Part shown: piece after piece, positions 26,052 to 37,594 of the stretch
How the letters are laid out: each line of letters begins with the position of its first letter
Numbering within the stretch: position 1 is the stretch's first letter
Assembly: GCA_963457665.1 (NCBI GenBank)
Contig: OY735203.1
Coordinates: forward strand, 26,024,624-26,088,623
DNA length: 64,000 nucleotides
From: Thysanoteuthis rhombus
Taxonomy: Eukaryota > Mollusca > Cephalopoda > Oegopsida > Thysanoteuthidae
Reading direction: 5' to 3'
The notes under the pieces: generated by a model
What the model was told of the DNA's origin: nothing
Seen by the model: the letters and a program-made list of their open reading frames with translations, nothing else
The model's database searches: none
Translations under genes and position numbers: made by a program

Positions 26052-26665
26052 TCTTTTAATGTAAGTCGTTGGACATAGACCTTTCCCAGGATCCGCCACA
26101 TTTGTCCATCATGGGCGTTGTGGAGCAAGTATTTTCTGGATTTGTCTAGTTCATCTCTCCATTTCATTTCTTGTGATCTCTGGGGATCCATGTTGTGAGT
26201 CATGATGTCCATCGGTTGTCTTTCATTCTCACAACATGACCAGCCCATTGCCATTTGAGTTTTCTAGTGGATTTTATGATGCCTCTGACCTCCGTTTTCT
26301 TTCTGATATATTGTGCTGTCTTACGATCTCTCCATGTGAGGTTGAGCATGATTCTCTCATTCATGTGTATGTTACATGCTTCTCAGTTCGTGGGTCTTTC
26401 TCTTGATTAATTTTTTTCCCCCTTTCGTTTTACTGAAATCCATGTATAGGCCAACTCTTCTGCTTTCTTCGTTTAGCTCATCTATCATTAGTTGAAGGTC
26501 GTACAGGTTCTCTACAAAAAGTACGATGTCGTCTGCAAATCTGAGGTTGCTCAGATATTCGCCGTCTATTTTCCCAGTCCAGGTCACGGAAGATCGTCAC
26601 GAAGCAGGCTGTGAAGAGTGTGAGTGAGCTGGTATCGCCTTGTCTTACTCCCTTTTGGATACGTC
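26003..26665 (-). mobile_element. RTE-type LINE with RT catalytic core, internally deleted
   Basis: The minus strand starts (high coordinate) with GVRQGDT (about 26632-26650), an RT core motif. It continues to LRFADDIVLF with intact FADD (codons 26528-26539) and a normal downstream DELNEESRRVGLYM segment, then jumps to KRKTHELRSM. From there it reads a well-preserved C-terminus: MGWSCCENERQPMDIMTHNM, WRDELDKSRKYLL, WRILGKVYVQ. It ends in a (CAT)n tail at 26003-26050. The part between the RT palm and the KLRTMQRA region is deleted. This is the best-conserved RT active site in the window. Confidence 0.9.
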
Positions 26666-26849
26666 AGAGAACTGCAACAAATATACAATCTATTTGATTG
26701 TAGACAACAAACAATGAACAAGACTCGCTGCTGCAGTATCAAACTCTACTTTTACTTCAATTTCAACTGATGATGAGTGCTGTAACTTTTTTTTATTGTA
26801 CATCTATTGTACATCTAATAAATACATTCGTGAGTGTATAAGACGTGTC

Positions 26850-26930
26850 TATTTAACTCACTTGGTAAGAGAGCCACCTCACAATAACATGGTCGTGAGT
26901 TTAGATCACGATAGGAAATGCTGATTTCAT
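26850..26930 (+). mobile_element. tRNA-like SINE head or tRNA pseudogene
   Basis: The stretch taactcacttggtaagag resembles an A-box region and gtcgtgagtttagatcac resembles a B-box region, at tRNA-like spacing of about 35 bases. There is no clover-leaf closure good enough for a working tRNA. Most likely it is a decayed SINE 5' end. The body was not identified. Confidence 0.4.
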
Positions 26931-27429
26931 ACATTGGTTTAGTTCAACGTGACGTGATTAATACACAGTGAAGAGTTTATAATTTGATGAGGATTGTCGA
27001 TGTAATACAAAACTCATTCATTGTTTTGAATTAAATGTCAACAGATCAGAGAACAAGTTCATTTTAATAACAGTACTTTGAGGAAAGTGCAGAACCCAAC
27101 ATTATGTACGAGCCACATTTTAAAATGACTTATGACCAGGTTAATTAGACATAGAAGGGAATAAAGTCACTGAATAAATTAAATTAAGTCATTTATTAGA
27201 AAAAAAACAACTTAAAAGAAGTATTCGTTTTAATAATGAATCAATTGTATTACTTTGACATTTTGCAAGACGAAAAAAGGTGAGAAAACAATAAAAGAGA
27301 ACCTGTTCCCCGTGAGAAAATAATCTACATTCGTCCTGTAAATAGAGAAATAGATAAGTTTTATTTTCTTTCAAATTTCACCAGCAGATGTTAGATTATA
27401 AATAAATCCATTGCAGTTATTGGATATGA
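26931..27429. other. AT-rich spacer, no gene seen
   Basis: The spacer separates a SINE-like remnant and an R2-like LINE fragment. No feature is recognised. Confidence 0.4.
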
Positions 27430-28660
27430 GTTCTTTCCAGTTTTTTTTAATCTGTTTTTTTTGTTTTGTTTTGTTTTTTTGGCAAATAGTATTATGTCAT
27501 CCATGGACATGCGGTGATTTTTCCTTTTGTGTCTAGAGAATTGGTATCTGTAGCTGTTTTTCAAGATTTAGTGTAGTGACATCATGATTACTACTATTCG
27601 TAGTGGGGACAAGGAAAACCCCTGAAAAATCCTACCTTTTATACTTACCTTTCTTAAGTTCCCTCAAACAGCTGCCATGTTTACTTTTCAGTTCATCAAA
27701 CGATCGACTATGAATCTTACAACCAATTCGCTAATCATGAACATCCTGAGGCATCTGAGAATCAAGATATCATGGGATCATATCGTGTACTTTTTTGTAA
27801 TCAATCCAAACTGTTACCGCATTTTCTTCTCCTTATTACTTCTTTTAGGTTCCTCTGGTCAATGTAGAGTTAATCATTCGCTGATTTTGTTTTTCTTCTA
27901 CACCCTTTATGTTTTTTACTTTTTCTGGTAGGATACTTCTTATTTCTACTGAAATAGATATACTCTCTGCAATCTGTCCGGTCAAAATTCCCCACATCAG
28001 TGGTATGCACGTGATTAGTCTATAATTGCTTGCCTGATTTTTTTTCACTGTCCTTTTGGGTGAAATTTGTTAGGTCTCAGGTCGTCCAGTCTTGGACCTC
28101 GCCTTTATCGTTGTAACTTTAAAGTTTGTGGATCAGTCTGTCATGTGATATGAATTTCTTTAAAAATATCCATGAATTCCATCAGGTCTTGGTGCTTTTT
28201 CATGGTGGTTTGATTCAATTCTGTTTTATTCCTTCTCTATATCTTTGAGTTCCTTTTCAATATTATTAAACCATTCTGGAAAATATTTGCGTTTATTTTA
28301 GTATCCCCATATGTTTTTCCAGAAATTTTTTGCATCTGTGGCGCCTGGTTTTATGTTCTGCCTTCTTTTATCATTCGAGGGTTGGTGAAATTTTCTTTCG
28401 TTGTTTTGGAAAATGCTGTCGCGTGTATTGGGCAATTCTTCGTCTTTATTTTGTTAGTCTTGCTTCTTTTGGTAATTTTCTTTGCTGCTTTTCTTCTATT
28501 GCTGAGGGAATGCCTTTTGGTCTTTTCCTACTTGTGCCCCATAGTATAACCCGTAGTCAGTTCATACGTGATGTGTTTTTCAGTAATCCATCGACACTCT
28601 GTAATCGGGAAATCTCTTTCTCTAATTTCCTAAGGAATGTAGGTTTTTTTTGTTCCAGTT
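27430..28660 (-). mobile_element. R2-like (RLE-class) LINE, reverse transcriptase part
   Basis: Reading the minus strand from 28660 down, decayed pieces appear in the expected order. There is a basic N-terminal linker with the PRPDGIHGYF motif (family PGPDG-GYW), then ASNYRLITCIPLMWGILTG near 28030 (family NYRPITCLPLMWKLLTG). RT motif A follows as DYKK-HDMIP near 27800, then a GIFQGFSLSPL-like motif B near 27630. Motif C reads MSMDDIILFAK, with MDD at 27496-27504. The linker and motifs match the RT of site-specific-type LINEs with a C-terminal restriction-like endonuclease (R2/R4/Hero/NeSL group); I cannot choose the clade. Frames shift repeatedly, so it is dead. The C-terminus is missing at the low-coordinate side. 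Confidence 0.8.
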
Positions 28661-28670
28661 GTTCGGGGTT

Positions 28671-28699
28671 TCATCATCATCATCATCATCATCATCATA
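28671..28699. repeat. (CAT)n microsatellite at a LINE-LINE junction
   Basis: A clean (CAT)n run sits between the RT fragment and the next R2-like fragment. It resembles the 3' tails of the RTE family in minus orientation, but no RTE body follows, so it may be a leftover tail or an independent microsatellite. Confidence 0.7.
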
Positions 28700-28724
28700 A
28701 GTATTATTATTTGTATTTTCACAC

Positions 28725-29450
28725 CAGTGGCTTGGTGGTCTCCAGCGACCCCCTTCATACTCTCACATTCCACGGCAGTGCTGTGGTTTACAGTTTCACA
28801 CCAGTTGCCCAGTGGTTATCGCAGGAGGCTGGGTGGCAGTAAATCTCCTCAGGTCTTCAGCGCCGTTGTTTGTACTGTCTCCACCATTTTCCTTTGGCTC
28901 TTAGGCCATTGCTAACAGCCGGAGGGTGGGAAATCCCATATTCTTAATATTCTCCTTAGTGTTTGTGCAGTCCCAGGTGGTGCTATGTTTTTATAGTTTC
29001 GGTCCTTTCTCTTATCCACAGTTGTTCCAATTTCGCTTTCAGTGTCTTTGGTACGGTTCCGAGTGCACCAACTATTCCGGGTACTACCTTGACTTTCATA
29101 TTCCACAACCTTGTCCACCCCCTTGCAAGATCCTGGTATTTTCCTATTTATTTCGGTTATTTAACAAATTCTACTCTTCTTGTCCACGATTACCACGTTC
29201 AGTCTTCTCGCTTGAATAGGAGGGTCAGCTAGGATGTCAACGTCCCAGAGTGATTTATGGCTCGGATTCTCCAGGACTCTCACCATTTTTCTGCATAGTT
29301 GAATCCCATTCGTTTGCTCAGTTCCTAGTGTATCGCTGTTGCTACCCTGTCCTGTCTGTTTTTTTGTACTCTTTCTTGGCTAGTTGACTACATCGACTAG
29401 TTATGTGGTTTATGGTCTCTTTCTCCGCATGGTGGTCTTCGCTGACAACA
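28725..29450 (-). mobile_element. R2-like LINE, C-terminal endonuclease and 3' end
   Basis: On the minus strand this matches 29453-30270 and 48385-49230. It holds a decayed restriction-like endonuclease domain followed by the VV-GALGTVPKTL-like segment and the family's 3' region with the words ttaggccattgctaac and agtaaatctcctcagg. Its upstream end (about 29450) abuts the 3' end of the next copy in head-to-tail order. Many stops are present. Confidence 0.8.
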
Positions 29451-29452
29451 GA

Positions 29453-30270
29453 CAGTAAGTCTCCTCAAGTTCCCAGTCCTCCTCTCATCATATCACAGTA
29501 GCGCTGTGGTTTGTGCCATAGCAACTTTCCTCAGCTTCACTTTACATGCCTTTACACATGCCTTTTTCATTCTAGCTTTTAGGCCATTGCTGTCATCTGT
29601 ATCGTATTTGTGCAGACTCCAGTAGTGCTCTATCTGCATGGTGCCAATTCTTCTTTCTATCTCCAATCCCTCTAATCTTGGTTTCAATGTTTTTGGCAAA
29701 ATGTCCAGAGCGCTTACTATTATTGGTACTACCCAGATTTCATGTTCCACAATTTTTCCAGCTCTTTTGCCAAGTCCCGGTATTTTTCTAATTTTCGCTT
29801 TATTTCATATTCATTCAGTGAACACGTCTATCATTTGGCAGGTTCTCTTTCCCTTGTCAACGACTCCAAGGTTCGGTCATCTCGCTTGAATAGGGTGGTT
29901 GGTTTGGATGTCAATGTCCCAGAATAATTTGTATCTTCTCATTTTTGCCTCATTTGTGCTGATAACATTTGTGTACATGATCAAATCTCAGTCGTTTGCA
30001 CTGTTCCCAGTATATAACAGTTACAACCCTGTTGTCCCTGTTATTGTACTTTTATTGGGCTAGTTTACTCAATTCATTAGTCAAGTGGTTTGCAGTCTTA
30101 TCCATTTCCCTACCAAGGCGGTATTTGCTGTTTGTTTGGACTCTGGTGATCCTTGCCTTGAAAGATTTTGTGCTGATGCATTTGTTTTGGGATACCATGA
30201 TGAACAGTCCTGTTTTTCTATTCAGGTTTCCTTTGCGTAGCCATGTTTATGATCGATCTTCTGCAATATT
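29453..30270 (-). mobile_element. R2-like LINE, C-terminal part, second tandem copy
   Basis: This has the same orientation and family as 28725-29450. The minus strand reads MEHEIWVVPIIVSALDILPK and KTLKPRLEGLEIERRIGTMQ near 29690, the segment after the endonuclease core. The core itself (about 29800-29900) is frame-broken. The 3' terminus agtaagtctcctcaag near 29454 equals that of its neighbour. The upstream limit near 30270 is defined by similarity to the zinc-finger-proximal region at 49170-49220. Confidence 0.8.
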
Positions 30271-30337
30271 TTCTGTCTTTTCATATTATCATTAAAAGTA
30301 GTATTATTAGTATTGTTGTTATTATTATAATTATCAT

Positions 30338-30360
30338 TAGTAGTAGTAGTAGTAGTAGTA
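30338..30360. repeat. (AGT)n microsatellite
   Basis: A short clean AGT run; a related (AGC/AGT)n run lies at about 30587-30615. Confidence 0.9.
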
Positions 30361-30850
30361 GTTTACGAGATATTCTATGGTAGATCGCCCCTGTCGCATT
30401 TTATACGACCCCATCGCCGATTACATTGAAGCTGGGACTGTTAGGTTTGTCTTTTAACAAGTATTTACTGGTGTAGCAAATGACTTGCTTATACCAAAAC
30501 TTCATATTTATTTGAAACTAAAAATCGAACAGTGCTTAGGAAAATAATTTCAATGTACAAAAGGCTGACGGATTCTTTTTGATGTAGTAGCAGCAGCAGT
30601 AGTAGTAGTAGTAGTTGTATTTTTTCTTTCGATATCTACACATTACTGACTGGGTCACTACCTGTAACCTTACGCAAGCAATGGCGTTGTGATGGCATCG
30701 CACGAATGATTGATTTACTCTTAAAAGGGAGGTCAAATATTTTTGAAAGGGTAGTAAGAAAAAACAAAGAGAGAAAACGATAGAAAATTCCATGAAATCT
30801 AAAAAAGTATTTATAATACATTTAGAACATTTCGCAGTTGAATCATTTTA

Positions 30851-30963
<113 letters not shown>

Positions 30964-31086
30964 AATTATTCCAATGAAATATATATTTGTTCACATCGAC
31001 ACAATTTTTTCATGGGATGTTTTTATTAATTCAATTTTCTGACTCTCCTGTTTTCCAGAATGTTTTCCACAAATGAATCTATATTC

Positions 31087-31087
<1 letters not shown>

Positions 31088-31143
<56 letters not shown>

Positions 31144-31147
31144 AGTG

Positions 31148-31182
<35 letters not shown>

Positions 31183-31226
31183 TATGATGATGATGATGAT
31201 AGCAATGGCAGCAGCAGCAGTAGCTG
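31088..31226. repeat. Compound trinucleotide tract AAT-AGT-GAT-AGC
   Basis: Four trinucleotide runs occur in phase: AAT (about 31088-31143), AGT (31147-31181), GAT (31184-31200) and AGC/AGT (31205-31226). Because all keep one frame, open frames read as poly-Asn/Ser/Asp or poly-Ile/Val/Met/Ala. No evidence of translation. Confidence 0.95.
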
Positions 31227-31308
31227 CTGTGACGTTCTTTCACTTCATTTTAATTCATTTTTAATGAGATAAGAACTGATATGGCTTAATTTTTTTATTT
31301 TTATTCTA

Positions 31309-31342
31309 TATGACGGTCGTTAAAAGACTGATGATGATGATA
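31309..31342 (+). mobile_element. RTE-type LINE, last ~30 bases only
   Basis: The words gacggtcgttaaaagactga followed by a short (TGA)n match the 3' terminus of the RTE family. Either an extreme 5' truncation or a remnant; nothing upstream matches the family. Confidence 0.55.
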
Positions 31343-31344
31343 TT

Positions 31345-33020
31345 TTACATCCCTGCATTCGTATTCAAAATCTACAATGGTCGCTGCCTCAAATGCTACA
31401 ACAGAATATCCAGCAAAAAAAGAAAAAAAGAAACAAACAAGAAACGGTATCAAATATATAGTTTTTATCAGCTATTTTAAGAATTTTACTTTCCCTGTAA
31501 ATATTTGGTGTCCAATGATTGCGGGGGATTTTATTTATAATCTAACATCTGTTGTTATTTGAGCCGTATCTACAAAGTAGTGAAATTGAAAAAAAAAAGA
31601 AAAACTTATCTATGTTTCTACTGACGGAGCTAATGTAGATTATCCCCTCCCAGTGAATACCAACATTTCTTTCTTTTCTTTCTCACGTTTTTTTGCTTTT
31701 GGGAATATCCAGGTACTCGGGAGAAATTAATTCATTGTCAAAATAAAGATGTCTTTCAAGTTGTTTTTCAAATAAATGACGGTAACTCTAAACTTAATTT
31801 AATTTATTTGCTTACTTCATTCTTTTCTCTATCTAATTAATTTGGTCATAAGTTTAAAAACGTGGCTTGAAAGTCGTGTTGGATTCAGCATTTTCTCTAT
31901 AGTACTGTTATTAGAATTAGCTTACTCTCTGATCAGTCAGCATTTTATTCAAAACAATAACCGAATTCAGTCTTTCACAGACAGATGTTGTATTCATTGT
32001 TTATTATGTACAATCAAGTCGATTTAATTTTTGTATAAACAGTACTTTTTTATCAGCAGGCAAGGTCCGTTGTTGGACATTGGACTTCCTCGGGTAATTG
32101 TGAAGCACGGGGAAGTATTGAGTCTTGTTCTGTTGATATACGCTAACCAATTACGTGTTTGCAGGGGGAACACATGCACACTTGTCTTTCCAAAGAGCAA
32201 TAGTACAAAGTCAACGCAACCCTGGCTCAGCTGGAGTTTGAACTAAGCTCATCATTTCATTCTCGTCTTGCAGCTCTGTCGTTTTTATGCGATGACGACG
32301 ATGACGACTACTTTGACAAAGAAGATGACGTTGACACAAAAACCGAGGACGGACTCGCTGAGCAATATCTTGTAAACGAATCCAGTGATTATTCGTATGA
32401 AACTTACTTGTAAAAATTTAACAGTTGTCTTCATTGTATACCTATAAGTAATACAGTTCATTGATTCGCCCAAATTTCAAAGAATCAGTTCTACTTTAAA
32501 AACTGGATTAGTTAAAAGTAATTCTTGTTATGACATGCAAGATAACAAGTAAGGGTTGATCGTCAACTGGTTTGATCGCAAGCGCTCCCGAATTGCAAGC
32601 CAAAATCTAGTTCATATTTTATCGCTATATATTTTCCCTGACCTCACCTGATCTTATTTTAGCTTCCCCTTTATCATGCTTATCATTTGCTTCTAAAACC
32701 ATAAAAATGTACAACAGAAGTGTTTAACATTAACAATTTTATAAGTTATGATAGTTCAAGTGAACATGACATCGAGAAATCAAAATCATAATTTTATTGT
32801 TAGTGCACCCAAGCTTCTTTTAAAAAAATGATTTTACTGATTGGTTACAAACAAGGCCTGGGCTCCATGTGTTAGGGGTGCCTACCCTGTGACTAAGACG
32901 ATAAGACTTTACAAATACGAATGGGAAATAGAATCAATTAATCAAACAGAATAAAAACTGTTAGAAATGAAAATAAATCCCCTGATGTGAAGTCAGATTT
33001 TTCAGGAATATCTTTCGTGA
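31345..33020. other. Non-coding DNA, no gene seen
   Basis: A moderately GC-richer stretch (about 32055-32240) contains tggctcagctgg and gagtttgaac only about 2 bases apart, too close for a tRNA promoter. A short GAC/GAT-rich tract lies at 32290-32310. Otherwise nothing is recognised. Confidence 0.4.
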
Positions 33021-33027
33021 AACTCAG

Positions 33028-33221
33028 AGAAACAATTGGCGAATGATATTCTCATGGCTGGCGTCAAAATGAGTCAGGCTTTCAAAGGAGTCGAAGTTCA
33101 GCTCGTCCAAGGAGCCAGGAATCCCAAGGCTAGGCCTGGTTGCAGCGCTGATATCTTTGTTTATATAAATGATAGGAAAGAGATTCATGAGAAGTTCAAG
33201 AAATTCAAGGAGGCTAATCGG
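33028..33221 (+). CDS. Candidate internal exon of an unidentified host gene
   Basis: A stop-free plus-strand stretch, bounded upstream by an in-frame TGA at 33018-33020, reads ANDILMAGVKMSQAFKGVEV, then QLVQGARNPKARPGCSADIF, then a lysine-rich helix-like part ending KFKKFKEANR. Candidate acceptors are ctcag at 33023-33027 and tttttcag ending 33005; only the first keeps this frame clear of the stop. A donor-like CGG|gtaatt begins at 33222. Wobble positions are richer in G/C (AAG, GAG, TTC, GTC, CTC) than the surrounding DNA, which is what coding sequence would show. I do not recognise the protein. Neighbouring exons were not found, so large introns or a pseudogene exon are both possible. Confidence 0.4.
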
Positions 33222-33238
33222 GTAATTCAAGTCATTTC

Positions 33239-33239
<1 letters not shown>

Positions 33240-33281
<42 letters not shown>
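33240..33281. repeat. (TA)n-(TG)n microsatellite
   Basis: A short TA run followed by a TG run, just downstream of the candidate exon's donor site. Confidence 0.95.
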
Positions 33282-33284
<3 letters not shown>

Positions 33285-33611
33285 TCATTTATTCAAGTTC
33301 CTGATATCTATGGCCTGTGTGATTTGATAGTTTCATTACTCCCCTTTTGTTGACGCCGCTTTTCGGTATGAAGTTCTTGTAGATTTCCTTTTCTATTGGC
33401 TTTTTGCATATTTTCATAAGTTTCAGGTCGGAGAACCATCGTCTCTATTTGGTGTTCCTGATCAGCGTCTCTCTGGCTTGGTGTAGGGATCAGTTTTGTT
33501 CCATAATTCTGATATTTGTTTTTTGTGGCCCCTTTGTGTGAAGTTGCTCATTCAATTTTAATTGTAGTATTTTTTGCTTGGTTGCATTACTATTATAGAC
33601 AAGAGCCTATT

Positions 33612-33965
33612 CCTAATATTCCACGGCTTTCTCAGATCCTTGGTAAGGTCCGTATGTATATATTTCTAATTTTTCATCCCTACCAACATTCACTCTGTGT
33701 TCCCCTGGTATAGTCATGTCCAAGATTTGCAAAATCTTTTTTTCCTTATTCGTGTCTATCAGATCCGATCGTCGGTCTTGAATGGAGTGGTTGGTCGGTC
33801 TGGATGTCCAAATCCCATAGTATTTTGTGATTTCTACATTCGAGAACAGTCTCTGGTTTGTACTGATACCGTTTGTGAATATGGTTGGACCCAAGTTTGC
33901 ACAGTTCCGAGTATATGACAGTTGCTACTCAGTCACGTTTTTATTTTTGTATTTCTTCAGAGGAA
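33612..33965 (-). mobile_element. R2-like LINE, endonuclease fragment
   Basis: The minus strand reads IWTSRPTNHSIQDRRSDLI followed by ILDMTIPGEHRVNVGRDEKL. This is the restriction-like endonuclease core in which the family shows RRPDLV, then I-D-AVP-DHRV, then EK-EKY. The first acidic motif reads RRSDL rather than RRPDL. It lacks the 3' end seen in the other copies. Confidence 0.75.
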
Positions 33966-33969
33966 ACCT

Positions 33970-35719
33970 GATATATCAACTATATTCCCTCTGTATCTGT
34001 CAACCACACAATTCTAACATCAGTATCAACATCATTATTAAGTAGTTTTTCTTGGAACCTTCTGCGTTTCATTCAATTCCATTTCAGTCTTTAATGACTC
34101 CTGATTATTAAACAATCTTTCACGACCAGACCTACGGAATGCTTGTTTCTGCGAGACCATGACACATCACATATGTTCTGCTGTCTTATTTTAATGTTTA
34201 TTTCATTAGAAACATTTTGATAGGAATTTTTTGGCAAGTAGGAAAGAAAAGAAACAAAGAGGATTCAGGTTTCAATGAATGAATTCGCTTTCTCTACCCT
34301 TACTTGTTGATTTTTTCCTACCTTTTAAAGTGTCGCCGTATTACAACACATAACATATTTCCGTTCTATAACCTCAGCATCATCACCTCTGCCAACGAGG
34401 TAAGAGTGATATCTGTATTCGGTTACATTTTTCCGTCTTTCCATCTATCTGCTCTCCAAAAGATATCTTCAAAAGTACTGAGTGGGTTTCAGCGAAAGAA
34501 ATGTGGAAAGGTTGATTATGGGAAACGGGAGAAGTGGTCAAAATTTTGGGTGGATCCCGGAATTCTCTTTTAATTTAGAGATACTTTTCCGTTCTTTTAC
34601 AAACATCAATGTATGCGTTCACCGCACGATACTTCTAAATGTTCTCTGTGAATTTCAACAGAATTTCCTGATAGAATAGACTTTAGCCTAACGACGAATT
34701 GACTAAATTTTGGGGTGGATCCATGCACAGTTACTTTGTCCTCTATCGTAGTTATATCCCTTATTGTTCGCAATCTCAGTTTCCTTTCTGCTCCAAGTTT
34801 GTCCTTTATTTCTTACATTCTTTATATTTCTTCTGTTTTCTCTCTATACATTCTACTTTTTCCTTCTCTTTTTTAACTTCGCCCTCCTTCTTCTCGTTAT
34901 CTTCTTCTTTCCTTCCATCAGTTGTTAATATTATCATCCTCGTAAATTTTTTGCCCGAGTAGAATTAGATATCTCCTTTTGTTTTCTTGGTCTTTTTCTA
35001 CCAAATTTCTGCCATTTCCTTTTCCACATTCTTTCTTCATTACTTCACCACCCACCAGTAACCTCGGCGCTCCTTTCCTTCAACATTGTCGCGTCACCAC
35101 ACAAAAAAAAACACAACTAAAAACCCCCAAACTTACACAATTACAAAAATGACGAAGCATCTTCCTATTTGTTCAACATCTTGTTTTCTTTAGTCTTCCG
35201 CTATTCCTAATCCTAAAAATCTTGTGTAACTTCGACTTCCTACCCCCCACTTCTCTTTTCAGCATTGCAGATTTAGCTCAACGCAACGAACAAACAATTG
35301 AAAAAACAATACAACTCCTCTCTTCCCACTTCATTCCTCATTTTTTTCTGCCTTTTCAAATAATTAATTCCCGTTTCAATTCTTTGTTTCATAGCTTTGG
35401 TGGACTGTTATTTGCCTTACGCTGTATTTGCCAACGCTGCTCACTGTTGGGGTTTTTGAATGAATGCAGAATCGGATTAACCATGCAGTTAAAAAAAAAA
35501 ACATATGCTACGACCCCGCATCTACCAGGGCCCCGGACTAAATGCTTCTGCGCTATCAATTCCAATTAATTGATCCCACACTTTCCTCATTACCATACTG
35601 CCATCAATTTTTATTGACGGCTAAATGTTCGAGGATCCAGCCTATTATCACCTTTGATTGGAGTTATAATTTAGCAGTATATAATAAGAGTGTGGTATCT
35701 ATGCACTGCATATACACAT
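33970..35719. other. Pyrimidine-rich non-coding DNA, no gene seen
   Basis: T/C-rich on the plus strand, especially 34780-35060 and 35220-35420, giving long Phe/Ser-rich spurious frames. No motif, splice-flanked exon or repeat relation was seen. Confidence 0.45.
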
Positions 35720-35931
35720 AAATGGGCTGGTCATGTTGCAAGAATGGCAGACAATCGATGGACGTTGCAACTCACGACGTTGATACCGAGGCTGGTAGAA
35801 TATTAGATGGAGAGACGAGCAAACCAATTTCAGAAAGTAGGCCCACGAGAAGTGGGGCGAATCCTGGGGAAGGTCTATGTCCAACGACGGATGTTAAGAC
35901 AATGATGATGATGATGATGATGATTATTATT
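35720..35931 (+). mobile_element. RTE-type LINE, short 3' end with (TGA)n tail
   Basis: It begins in the WAGHVARM codons (atgggctggtcatgttgcaa) and runs through MDVATHDVD and GEGLCPTTDVK-like frames to the terminal ggtctatgtccaacgacgga. A (ATG)n tail (about 35901-35925) and a short ATT run follow. At about 210 bp it is one of the most strongly 5'-truncated copies. Confidence 0.9.
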
Positions 35932-36089
35932 ATTCAATTTTAGGGCTTATGTATATCATTCTGGACTGAAATTGACCCATTACTACATAGGAAACGTTTT
36001 CCAGTGTACTGTTAGGTGTTACTTGGTCCTGTAACCCAGAACAGGGCTTTTTGTCCATTTTACTTAGTCGTTGGGGTAGCCACCATGGG

Positions 36090-36150
36090 TGCAACTCGGG
36101 CGAGATAGCCGAATGGAACATATTCCACTCCAGGCCTCCTCGATCGTACT
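36090..36150 (+). mobile_element. Possible tRNA-like SINE remnant
   Basis: The stretch gcgagatagccgaatgg contains an A-box match (tagccgaatgg), with gactccag-like and ctcgatcg words after it. It resembles the 5' half of Leu/Ser-type tRNA heads. The B box is poor and no body was identified, so this is a weak call. Confidence 0.3.
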
Positions 36151-37062
36151 ATTCATGCTGAGTATCCACTAGAGAGGCATTGAGTACCATTTTTTTTATA
36201 ATATTTAGCCATGGATAGAAACTTCGACAAACCAAACCGAACACAAGTACTCCACCTCTTAGTGATTAGTTGTGTTACTACCAACCGATAGAAAAACTGG
36301 TGCATTCTGAAAACTAGTATAGATGAGAATGGGAAACGATTACGGAGAAAAAAATGGCAACCTCTTTGTCTAGAGAAACATTTCGTGTGTAATAAACTCA
36401 CAGAAAAAAAGGTAGTTGATTCTAATTCTTTCTGTCAAAATGACTCTAACTAATAATAATTAGAATATCGACGGGAATGTATATACTAAAGCTAAATAAG
36501 ATGAAATGTAGTTATTTTAAAAGAAAATATTTTCTTTCATTTTTTTTTTTCCTTACAAATGATATTCCGTAGTAATGAATTCTTTTGTGTAGACAAGACG
36601 TTAAACTACGTTGGATTATTTGTACTTTATCCAAATGATGTCTCCGTCTACTACATAACATTTTGATATTTTTGGGTTTCCATTTATTTATTTTTATTTA
36701 TTCATTTTTTTTTTTTGGCTTGCATTCCATTTTGGTACATCATTAATCGGTCTTCTTGACATCTTACAACAAAATACATCATCAAAAACACGCAGAAGTT
36801 TTTCAGTTTCAATTTGGAGATTATTGCATCTTTGTGGGTTTTTTTTTCTAACGTTTCGCTCTACCTCAGGCCGCCGATATATTTTCAAAAGTCGATCTTT
36901 GTTTGGGGGATATATGAGCTTCTCCTTCATGTACATCATTTACGATACCTATGAGTCTTGGAACCGTCTACCACTAACCAACGTATCGAATCTCAAACTT
37001 GGTGAACTAGTTGAATTTTACCCAACCTCCCATTTTAGGATCCATTTTTTTAGATCCTCAAA
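36151..37062. other. AT-rich non-coding DNA, no gene seen
   Basis: T-runs and chance open frames only. Confidence 0.4.
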
Positions 37063-37065
37063 GTC

Positions 37066-37590
37066 ATCATCACCATCATAATCATCATCAGACTTTTACT
37101 GTCTGTTGTTGGATATAGACCTTTCCCAGGGTTCGCCAGCCTTCTTTATAATGTGCGTTGCTGAGCCAATACATTCTCAACTTGTATAGTTCATCACACT
37201 ATCTTTTATTTTGCCGGCCACGGTTTTGCATATGATCTTTTTGGATGCACATTGTGAGTTGTAATTACCATCGGTTGTCTGGCATTCTTGCAGTATAACC
37301 CGCCCATTGCCATTTGTGTTACATAATGGATACTATGATATCTCGGACTATTGTTTTTCTCAAATATGTATGAGCATCTTGCATAGTTCTGTGAACGTCG
37401 ATCTTTTGGTTAGGTTCCATGTTCCAGCTCCATAGATGACTATCGGGGGGGGGATGTATTTGCGTAAACCCTTCTCTTTAGGACTGTTGAAATTTCTTGT
37501 TCTTAAAGGTTGAGTTTACTTTATCGTAAGCTTGCCACCCTGGAGGTATTCTTCACCTCCTTTCATTTGTCGCTCCTATATGCTATTGAT
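37066..37590 (-). mobile_element. RTE-type LINE, 5'-truncated 3' end
   Basis: A minus-strand copy with a degenerate (CAT)n tail (37066-37092), then the terminal words gttggatatagacctttccc, the WAGHVAR region (cttgcagtataacccgcccattg) and the KLRTMQRA-TYGAETW region to near 37450. Weaker similarity continues to about 37590. A GGGGGGG run near 37445 interrupts the reading frame. Dead. Confidence 0.85.
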
Positions 37591-37594
37591 GTCT

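Noticed and set aside
28330-28842. 170-residue plus-strand frame, the longest in the window
   Set aside because: It is the antisense of the minus-strand R2-like LINE plus a (CAT)n run.
32195-32232. tRNA-like A and B box words tggctcagctgg and gagtttgaac
   Set aside because: They are almost adjacent, while a Pol III internal promoter needs about 30 or more bases between them.
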